A stretch of 18,318 nt of DNA from JBBDRX01 sp040905245. GTDB lineage: Bacteria > Bacteroidota > Rhodothermia > Balneolales > Balneolaceae. This document shows positions 1 to 5,913 of this stretch, in pieces. Where the stretch lies: the NCBI GenBank assembly GCA_040905245.1, contig JBBDRX010000106.1, positions 1-18,318 on the forward strand. The letters run 5' to 3'. The notes under the pieces are model-generated. The model searched no databases and was not told where the DNA came from. It saw nothing but the letters and a program-made list of their open reading frames with translations. Positions within the stretch are counted from its first letter, which is position 1. Every line of letters starts with the position of its first letter. Both the position numbers and the translations under genes were made by a program.

Positions 1-50
1 ACGACCCACGGCTTAAAAGGCCGTTGCTCTACCAACTGAGCTACCGATTC
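1..50 (-). tRNA. tRNA-Lys (UUU), 5' part only, cut by the window start
   Basis: Read on the minus strand, the 5' end at position 50 begins a seven-base acceptor strand (GAATCGG). It is followed by TA, the D-stem GCTC, the D-loop AGTTGGTAGA and the closing GC. The anticodon stem ACGGC/GCCGT encloses the loop CTTTTAA, giving anticodon UUU for lysine. The variable loop and T-arm lie beyond the window edge, so the acceptor stem pairing cannot be checked. The D-arm and anticodon arm are canonical. Confidence 0.93.
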
Positions 51-146
51 AGCCCTGTTACAGATTTTCAAGATAACGCTTCTCAAGATTCAAAATCAAA
101 CGTAAATCAATGAAAAGATCCATTAAAGCTAGAGTTAAGCCTCCCG

Positions 147-178
147 ATTGGGTTCCAACTCCCGACCTCTTATATTTG
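147..178 (+). promoter_or_regulatory. Bacteroidota-type promoter for the HIT-aroQ-flippase operon
   Basis: TATATTTG at 171-178 matches the Bacteroidota -7 consensus TAnnTTTG exactly. ATTG at 147-150 sits 20 bases upstream, near the expected -33 TTTG position. The box ends 31 bases before the HIT start codon, which gives a short leader. This is consensus matching by eye; no start site has been mapped. Confidence 0.5.
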
Positions 179-209
179 TCTGGAACCGGAACTGTAAGAG
201 AGTGAAGAC

Positions 210-635
210 ATGCCGACAATTTTTACCCGAATTATCCAAAAGCAGATCCCATCCTGGTCTATCGGTGAAGACGACCATCACGTCGCTTTTCTGGATATCG
301 ACCCGGTCGTTGAAGGCCACACACTGGTGGTTCCAAAACGGGAAGTCGACTACTTTTTTGACCTGAAGGACGAGGAACTTCATCGATTGATGACATTTTC
401 AAAAAAAGTGAGCCGTGCCATCGATTCGGTCATGAAACCGATCCGGACCGGTATCGTCGTTCAGGGGCTGGAAGTTCCGCATGCTCATCTTCACCTGATT
501 CCGCTCTACAGCCCTGATCAAAGTATGAGCCTGTCCGGTTCCACAAAAGTCAGTGAAGATCGAATGAAGGAGATTGCGAATCAGATCGGCGAAGAACTTG
601 AAGCTCAACATGACGACATTCGTCGAATCACATAA
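210..635 (+). CDS. HIT family protein (histidine triad nucleotide-binding hydrolase)
   Basis: This 141-residue protein has the histidine triad HAHLHL at residues 91-96 (His91, His93, His95), preceded by the family's GHTLVVPK segment near residue 36. HIT proteins hydrolyse nucleoside phosphoramidates or related nucleotide conjugates in the cytosol, the middle-to-last triad histidine acting as nucleophile; the actual substrate here is unknown. The length is normal for the HINT/HIT branch. The N-terminal zinc-type cysteines of some relatives are absent. The ATG at 210 follows an AGAGAG purine run and sits just downstream of a good promoter. It is the first gene of a three-gene operon, with aroQ starting 11 bases after its stop. 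Confidence 0.93.
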   Translation: MPTIFTRIIQKQIPSWSIGEDDHHVAFLDIDPVVEGHTLVVPKREVDYFFDLKDEELHRLMTFSKKVSRAIDSVMKPIRTGIVVQGLEVPHAHLHLIPLYSPDQSMSLSGSTKVSEDRMKEIANQIGEELEAQHDDIRRIT

Positions 636-646
636 ACAGGACCCGC

Positions 647-1081
647 ATGAAACTGCTGATATTGAATGGCCCCAATCTGAACCTTTTGGGGACTCGCAAC
701 CCGGACGTGTATGGTTCCACAACATTGGATCAGATTCAACAGATTGTGACCAGCGCCTATCCCGGCCTGGATCTGTCATGGGTTCAGAGTAATCATGAGG
801 GAGAGTTGATTGATGAGATCCAGAAAGCAGTATCCAATGGCTTTTCCGGCCTGGTTGCCAACTGGGGGGGCTACACCCATACCTCTGTGGCGATTCGGGA
901 TGCGCTTGAATCGGTCGCCATCCCCAAAGTGGAAGTTCACCTCTCCAATATTCATGCACGGGAGTCCTTTCGTGAACAGTCGGTAACCGGCCGGGTCATG
1001 GATGGAATCATTACCGGTTTTGGCGTCGAGAGTTATCTGCTCGGTGTCGAGGCTGTCAAGCTGATCCTGAACAGAGGCTGA
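647..1081 (+). CDS. aroQ: 3-dehydroquinate dehydratase, type II
   Basis: AroQ catalyses the third step of the shikimate pathway in the cytosol, dehydrating 3-dehydroquinate to 3-dehydroshikimate, usually as a dodecamer. The 144-residue length is typical of type II enzymes. The N-terminal signature LILNGPNLNLLGTRNPDVYG is present and carries the flexible-lid arginine and the catalytic tyrosine. The active-site loop GGYTHTS and the segment VEVHLSNIHARESFRE follow. One oddity is that the usual NPG before the YTHTS loop reads NWG here. AGGA at 638-641 is a fair ribosome binding site. The gene is followed almost directly by the flippase. Confidence 0.96.
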   Translation: MKLLILNGPNLNLLGTRNPDVYGSTTLDQIQQIVTSAYPGLDLSWVQSNHEGELIDEIQKAVSNGFSGLVANWGGYTHTSVAIRDALESVAIPKVEVHLSNIHARESFREQSVTGRVMDGIITGFGVESYLLGVEAVKLILNRG

Positions 1082-1085
1082 ACAC

Positions 1086-2579
1086 GTGGTTAAACTTCGT
1101 GAGCTCTTTTCCGATACGCTGATTTATGGCATCAGCAGTGTGTTAGCCCGCTTTGTTAACTACCTGCTGGTTCCATTTCATACCGATGTATTCAATCCGG
1201 CCCGATACGGAGTGGTCGGGCTGGTATATGCGGCTATTGCGTTTCTGAATGTAGTCTTTACCCTCGGCATGGAATCGGCCTATCTGCGATATGCAAAGGA
1301 CCGGGATCATGCATCGTCGATCTTCAAAACGCTTCAACTTGCCCTTCTTGGCACTTCGTCTCTTCTGGCATTGATACTTTGGGCCCTTGAACCTGCAATC
1401 CTTCCACTTTTAAGCTTGTCCGGGGAGAGTTCCGGAATTTTTCTGATGATGATCGGAATTCTCTGGTTCGATACACTCTCTATCGTTCCATTTGCAGAGC
1501 TGCGGCTGGTCCGGCGCTCCCTTCTTTTTGCCATTTTGAAAGTAGGGCATGTGGTTCTGAATCTTGTGTTGAACTTCTGGTTGATTCTCGGGATGAACCT
1601 GGGGATTGAAGCCGTATTTATCAGCAATCTTGCAGCTTCCATGCTGGTGACGCTTGTGATCTGGGCAGTTACATTTCCGATGATGCGGGGGGAGTGGAAC
1701 AGAAGTCTGTTGAGCAGATCGTTCTCCTTTGGATGGCCCTTTATACCGGCAGGAATCGGATATGCGGTCAATGAGATGCTGGACCGGTTTTTTCTTAACG
1801 CAATGGATCCGGGAGCCGTTGTTCAGCTCTATGGCTCTGCCTATACACCTGAAGATATTGTGGGTATCTACAACGCCTGTTACAAGCTGGCGGTCTTTAT
1901 GCTGCTTCTGATTCAGATGTACCGAATGGCCTGGCAGCCGTTCTTCATGCGTCATTCTGACGATCCGGATGCCCGGCCGCTCTTTGCCCGCGCCTTTTAT
2001 GGTTTCAACTTGTTTGCTGCAGCGCTCTACCTTTTTGTAGGTCTGTTTACCCGGGATATTGTCGCAATCGAAATTCCGGTTTTGAACGCGACCCTGATCG
2101 GGAGCAGTTACTGGATGGGATTGAATATCGTGCCCATACTGATGCTCGCCTACTGGTTTCACGGATGGTATATCAATTTTTCTGCCGGGATATTTATTTC
2201 AGAGCGGACTCGCATGCTGCCGGTGATTACACTGGGCGGAGCGGGGATCACCATTGTTGCCAATCTGGTTCTGATTCCGCTTTGGGGAATGCTGGGAGCA
2301 GCATGGGCAACGTTGTTAAGTTACGCCAGTATGGCCATTTCACTGTATCTCTATAATCAACGTGGGTTTGAGATCCCTTACAGAATGAAGAGGGCCTTTT
2401 CGGTGATGGGTTGGGCTGTCCTTCTCGTTTTTCTGGCTCCCTGGATAATATCGTGGGTTCCCGTCGATGAGTTAGTCGTTCGGGTTGTTCTGATGGTCGT
2501 CGGGATAGCTCCGCTTCTCGGCCTGGGTTGGGCAACGATTCGGGAACATCCGGCGGACGAACCCACCTCTACAAAATAA
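1086..2579 (+). CDS. Polysaccharide/lipid-linked oligosaccharide flippase (MOP superfamily, Wzx/MATE-like)
   Basis: This 497-residue integral membrane protein has about 12-14 hydrophobic segments spread through its length. It opens with an amphipathic stretch and SSVLARFVNYLLVPFHTDVF, typical of polysaccharide exporters of the MVF/MATE superfamily. An internal TM helix then begins RYGVVGLVYAAIAFLN. Members move undecaprenyl-linked sugars or similar glycolipids across the inner membrane. The start is GTG at 1086, four bases after the aroQ stop, with AGAGG at 1073-1077 as Shine-Dalgarno. No glycosyltransferases are nearby, so the substrate (O-antigen, exopolysaccharide or other) cannot be assigned. 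It is the last gene of the operon, ending just before a terminator. Confidence 0.88.
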   Translation: MVKLRELFSDTLIYGISSVLARFVNYLLVPFHTDVFNPARYGVVGLVYAAIAFLNVVFTLGMESAYLRYAKDRDHASSIFKTLQLALLGTSSLLALILWALEPAILPLLSLSGESSGIFLMMIGILWFDTLSIVPFAELRLVRRSLLFAILKVGHVVLNLVLNFWLILGMNLGIEAVFISNLAASMLVTLVIWAVTFPMMRGEWNRSLLSRSFSFGWPFIPAGIGYAVNEMLDRFFLNAMDPGAVVQLYGSAYTPEDIVGIYNACYKLAVFMLLLIQMYRMAWQPFFMRHSDDPDARPLFARAFYGFNLFAAALYLFVGLFTRDIVAIEIPVLNATLIGSSYWMGLNIVPILMLAYWFHGWYINFSAGIFISERTRMLPVITLGGAGITIVANLVLIPLWGMLGAAWATLLSYASMAISLYLYNQRGFEIPYRMKRAFSVMGWAVLLVFLAPWIISWVPVDELVVRVVLMVVGIAPLLGLGWATIREHPADEPTSTK

Positions 2580-2583
2580 AAAA

Positions 2584-2608
2584 CCCCGGAAAGCAGGGCC
2601 TTCCGGGG
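2584..2608. terminator. Bidirectional intrinsic terminator between the flippase and mdh
   Basis: A perfect 8-bp stem, CCCCGGAA (2584-2591) with TTCCGGGG (2601-2608), has a 9-base loop. On the minus strand it is followed by a TTTTTTATTTT tract (from the A-rich run 2573-2583), a strong terminator for the mdh-side transcript. On the plus strand it is followed by TCATTTTG, which is weaker. It sits between convergent genes. Confidence 0.88.
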
Positions 2609-2658
2609 TCATTTTGTGCAAGTAGTGAAGAGCCTTATGCGTCTTCTTTGTTTGCGGT

Positions 2659-3615
2659 TTACTTCTTCATCAGCTTTCTGAAGTTGTCCAGTACGGAACG
2701 AACTGCAGTAGCTGACTCATCCAGAAGTTCCTGTTCTTCTTTGTTTAAGTCAACCTCAAGTATTTCTTTGATTCCACCGTGGCCAAGTTTGACAGGAACA
2801 CCGACGTAGAGGTCGTCAATTCCGTATTCGCCGGTCAGCCATGCACAGCATGGGAAAATTCGATTCTGGTCCAGCATAATCGCTTCTACCATCTGGGCGG
2901 CGGCGGCACCAGGTGCATACCAGGCCGATGTGCCCATCAGACCGACAATTTCGCCACCACCCTTCTTGGTTCGCTCAACGATTTCTTCCAGTTTTTTCCC
3001 ATCAATCAACTGAGTAACCGGGATCCCGGAAACGGTTGTGTATCGTGGAAGTGGAACCATCGTATCTCCGTGTCCGCCCATAAGCAATGCCTGAATATCT
3101 TTCGGAGAGGTGTTCAGCTCCTCGGCGAGGAATGCACGGTATCGGGCAGTATCCAGAATTCCGGCCATCCCCATCACCTTCGATGAGTCGAGGCCGCTCG
3201 TTTCATAGGCGACATAGGTCATCACATCCAGCGGGTTGGAGACGACAATAAGAATGGTATCGGGGGAGTGTTCAACCAGCTGTTTGGTTACACTGGAAAC
3301 AATTTTTGCGTTAATCTCCAGAAGGTCGTCCCGGCTCATTCCCGGCCTTCTTGGGACACCCGCGGTAATGACACAGACATCCGACCCAGCAGTATCCTTG
3401 TAATCGACCGTTCCGGTCAACCGGGTATCAAATCCGTGAATCGGTGACGACTCCCACTGATCCAGTGCTCGTCCTTTGGATGGATAAAATGTATTGTCTC
3501 CATCTTTCTTTTCGATGTCTACCATCACAACTTCTTTGGCAAAGTCTCGTTGAGCGATCGTCAGTGCTACGGTTGAGCCGACGTTTCCACCTGCTCCTAC
3601 AACTGTTACTTTCAT
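2659..3615 (-). CDS. mdh: Malate dehydrogenase (NAD-dependent, LDH-like)
   Basis: This TCA-cycle enzyme oxidises malate to oxaloacetate with NAD+. The 318 residues carry the Rossmann motif GAGGNVG (7-13), an acidic Asp near 33 that favours NAD+ over NADP+, and the mobile loop AGVPRRPGMSRDDLL (85-99) whose arginines bind the dicarboxylate. The Asp155/Arg158 segment is followed by the catalytic histidine in GGHGDTMVPLPR (His182). The arginine in the substrate loop supports malate rather than lactate. A few extra residues (KKDGDNTFYPSKG, 37-49) lie between the nucleotide-binding Asp and GRALD, where relatives are shorter. It is the last gene of the minus-strand series and is followed by a strong terminator. 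Confidence 0.96.
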   Translation of the reverse strand: MKVTVVGAGGNVGSTVALTIAQRDFAKEVVMVDIEKKDGDNTFYPSKGRALDQWESSPIHGFDTRLTGTVDYKDTAGSDVCVITAGVPRRPGMSRDDLLEINAKIVSSVTKQLVEHSPDTILIVVSNPLDVMTYVAYETSGLDSSKVMGMAGILDTARYRAFLAEELNTSPKDIQALLMGGHGDTMVPLPRYTTVSGIPVTQLIDGKKLEEIVERTKKGGGEIVGLMGTSAWYAPGAAAAQMVEAIMLDQNRIFPCCAWLTGEYGIDDLYVGVPVKLGHGGIKEILEVDLNKEEQELLDESATAVRSVLDNFRKLMKK

Positions 3616-3651
3616 ATGATTTATCTGTTTTGTTCGGTTATTGTGATCCAG

Positions 3652-3693
3652 GCCCGCTATCCAGAATAGCAGGCTTCCGGCACTGTTGCCGGA
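3652..3693 (-). other. Two tandem hairpins between nadK and mdh
   Basis: In minus-strand RNA order, the first hairpin is TCCGGCA (3693-3687), loop ACAG, TGCCGGA (3682-3676). The second follows one base later: GCCTGCTAT (3674-3666), a 5-base loop, ATAGCGGGC (3660-3652), nine pairs with one T.G wobble. Neither is followed by a T-tract, so they are not classic intrinsic terminators. They lie 37 bases before the mdh start codon and could stabilise or process the mRNA, or act as a weak or factor-dependent terminator. Confidence 0.5.
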
Positions 3694-3766
3694 GATTGTT
3701 TCTGTTGTAAACTCCAGTCGAAATAGTACGGCTGCCTGTATGAAACATCAGTTCTGTCCGGCATCG

Positions 3767-4633
3767 TTATTTCCTTGTATCCATACCCCACATCAGTTTG
3801 GTTCGAAGGGTGTCGAAGTAGTTTTGGCCCTGTAACTGAATCAGATTCACACTCTTTTCAGATTGCCGGACGACCACTTCCAACGGCCGTTTTTTGATCT
3901 CCATAATCTTTCCGTCGTTGGAAAACAGGGCGTGGTCGCTCTCTTCTTCGATCCGAACGGTTAGAGGCTGGTCGGATGGCAGCACCAGAGAGCGGGTGGT
4001 TAACGTATGGGGGTTGATGGGTGTGACCACCATAACGGGAGTTCCGGGCATGACAATGGGCCCGCCGGAAGATAGATTATAGGCCGTGGAACCGGTCGGT
4101 GTAGAGACAATTAACCCGTCTGCCCAGTATCGATTTACAAAATGATCCCCGTAGTTGACCGTCAGAGTAATCAGAGAGGTAGTATCTTTTTTTGTAAAGA
4201 GAAATTCGTTCAGTGCCAGGAAGTGCTTTCCGTTGTTTGCTGATGCTTCAAGCATCGACCGGCTGTCGATCTGATAGGCACCGTCCCGAACGGCATTGAG
4301 GGACTCTTCAATCCGGTCTTCCGGAATATTTGCCATAAACCCGAGACGGCCACAATTGATTCCGAGAAGAGGAACAGACGTATTTTGCACCAGTTGTGCG
4401 GTTCTCAGGATGGTGCCGTCTCCACCAATTACGATGGCTATATCGGCGGCTTCAATAGCTTCCTTTTCACTATTTGTTGCCATCCGCCCCGTTTCGGGCC
4501 GGATACCGGCCGAATCAAAGAGAGACGTTGTTCCTGTAAAGGTTGTGTCGTTTTTCTCGCACCATTTTATGACCCTTTTCAGAGGTGGGGTAGTTGTATA
4601 TTTGTCCGAATGAGCGATAAGAGCAAACTTCAT
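3767..4633 (-). CDS. nadK: NAD kinase
   Basis: This 288-residue cytosolic enzyme phosphorylates NAD+ to NADP+ using ATP or polyphosphate. The family signature GGDGT is at residues 70-74. The substrate-binding LNEF (Asn142-Glu143) and the glycine-rich stretch TGSTAYNLSSGGP (180-192) follow, all in the expected order and spacing. Length is normal. The ATG lies six bases after the ddl stop, with ddl-coded A/G-rich sequence upstream, so it is probably co-transcribed with ddl and perhaps translationally coupled. Downstream, two hairpins separate it from mdh. Confidence 0.96.
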   Translation of the reverse strand: MKFALIAHSDKYTTTPPLKRVIKWCEKNDTTFTGTTSLFDSAGIRPETGRMATNSEKEAIEAADIAIVIGGDGTILRTAQLVQNTSVPLLGINCGRLGFMANIPEDRIEESLNAVRDGAYQIDSRSMLEASANNGKHFLALNEFLFTKKDTTSLITLTVNYGDHFVNRYWADGLIVSTPTGSTAYNLSSGGPIVMPGTPVMVVTPINPHTLTTRSLVLPSDQPLTVRIEEESDHALFSNDGKIMEIKKRPLEVVVRQSEKSVNLIQLQGQNYFDTLRTKLMWGMDTRK

Positions 4634-4639
4634 AACCGG

Positions 4640-5830
4640 CTACCCCTTTCCTCCTTTAAGTCCTTTGATTCCTTTTGCTGCTTTCTGACTCAGCAAATTG
4701 GTTTCATAGGATCGGACCCGGCGGTTTTCCCGTTCGTGCCGCTGTTGTGCCAGCTGTATGAGTCGAATGAGAAGCTGTTGGAAAGAGACTCCTGACTCTT
4801 TCCAGAGATAGAAAGAGAAGGATCCGGGAATTGTATTGATTTCGTTGAAATAGAATGAACCGGTTTCTCTGTTGAGAAGAAAATCCAGGCGTGCCACCCC
4901 ACTGGCTCCGAAGAGGGTGAAAACAGTTTTGGCCGTTTCCCGGATTTGGTTGGCAAGTTCGTCAGGGATATCGGCAGGAATCATTCGGGCGGCAGAGGCC
5001 ATACCCTTGTTGTCCCCCCCTCCACTCATATACTTCTCATGGAAGGAGAGCAGCTCTTCCTTGCCGGCCGGCCGTTCACATACGCTGGCTTCACACACAT
5101 TTCCATCTCCGAGCACAGAGCAGTTGACTTCTGTCAACGGCTGTATGGCGCGTTCGACAAGCAGGGTTTCGTCATAACGGAAGGCCCGTTCGACCGATTG
5201 CTTCAGCTCTTTCCGGTTTGCTGCCAGTGATACACCGATGCTGCTTCCGAGATGTACTGGTTTTACAATCACCGGATACCCGATGGTTTCCACGGAGTCC
5301 AGGATTGTATTCTGCCTTGTTGTCCAGTCCTCTTCGGTAAAGCTGGTATCCTCGACTACAGGAATTCCGGCGGTTCTGCAGATCAACTTGGAACGAACTT
5401 TGTCCATTCCCAGAGCGGAACTAAAGACGTCACATCCGGTGTAGGACAAGTTGTAGGTTTCACACAGTCCCTGGAAAGCACCGTTTTCACCGGAAGAGCC
5501 ATGGAAGGCTACCAGAACGACATCAGGAGTACTTGCGATTTTTTTTTGAAAAAGACTTTTTTTTCGAGCAACAAAACGAGTGGCTCCCAATTCACTGTGT
5601 TCAAACGAACAGGGAAGGGCTTCTTGTCCCAGTTTTTTCAGGTCCTGATAGTTCTCAAGATCTCTCAGCAGGTCTCCGGTGTACCAGGCACCCGACTTGG
5701 AGATATACAGCGGCAGCGTTTCGTACCCGCTTCCCTCCAGGGCCGACAAGGCCTGCATCGCTGTCAGAACAGAGACTTCATGCTCTGGTGAAACACCTCC
5801 ATAAGCAACGAGAACGGTTTTGTTCTGCAT
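4640..5830 (-). CDS. ddl: D-alanine--D-alanine ligase
   Basis: This ATP-grasp ligase makes D-Ala-D-Ala for peptidoglycan. I place the start at the ATG at 5830 (396 aa), because family proteins begin with a strand like KTVLVAYGG. A TTG-started 408-aa version from 5866 is possible but adds an unconserved 12-residue tail. Visible motifs are SPEHEVS (14-20), HGSSGENG (110-117; usual form HGxxGEDG), KPVHLGSSIG (190-199), EKY (265-267, the omega-loop Lys-Tyr expected of D-Ala ligases) and NEINTIPGS (329-337). The protein is longer than the usual 300-370 residues, partly from a low-complexity K/G-rich C-terminal tail. Two long A-tracts lie in the coding strand near codons 89-98. Confidence 0.93.
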   Translation of the reverse strand: MQNKTVLVAYGGVSPEHEVSVLTAMQALSALEGSGYETLPLYISKSGAWYTGDLLRDLENYQDLKKLGQEALPCSFEHSELGATRFVARKKSLFQKKIASTPDVVLVAFHGSSGENGAFQGLCETYNLSYTGCDVFSSALGMDKVRSKLICRTAGIPVVEDTSFTEEDWTTRQNTILDSVETIGYPVIVKPVHLGSSIGVSLAANRKELKQSVERAFRYDETLLVERAIQPLTEVNCSVLGDGNVCEASVCERPAGKEELLSFHEKYMSGGGDNKGMASAARMIPADIPDELANQIRETAKTVFTLFGASGVARLDFLLNRETGSFYFNEINTIPGSFSFYLWKESGVSFQQLLIRLIQLAQQRHERENRRVRSYETNLLSQKAAKGIKGLKGGKG

Positions 5831-5895
5831 GATTTCAAGGTCTGGAATCTGGTGTGATAATACCAAATTCCCGCTTCAGATTGTAGCCGGACAGT

Positions 5896-5912
5896 CTCCG
5901 AAGGTGCCGGAG
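5896..5912 (-). other. Small hairpin at the carB 3' end
   Basis: CTCCG (5912-5908 on the minus strand), loop GCACCTT, CGGAG (5900-5896) lies just after the carB stop. It is a weak 5-bp stem without a T-tract, so read-through into ddl is likely. It is noted because it is the only structure in the 83-base carB-ddl gap. Confidence 0.3.
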
Positions 5913-5913
5913 G

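Noticed and set aside
68..89. Direct repeat TCAAGAT (68-74 and 83-89) near the tRNA
   Set aside because: Only seven bases in A/T-rich sequence, so chance is likely. With just a tRNA fragment and no integrase in view, there is no support for an attachment site.
5831..5866. TTG-initiated N-terminal extension of Ddl
   Set aside because: The 12 added residues precede the conserved first strand and match no family feature; the ATG at 5830 is the simpler start.
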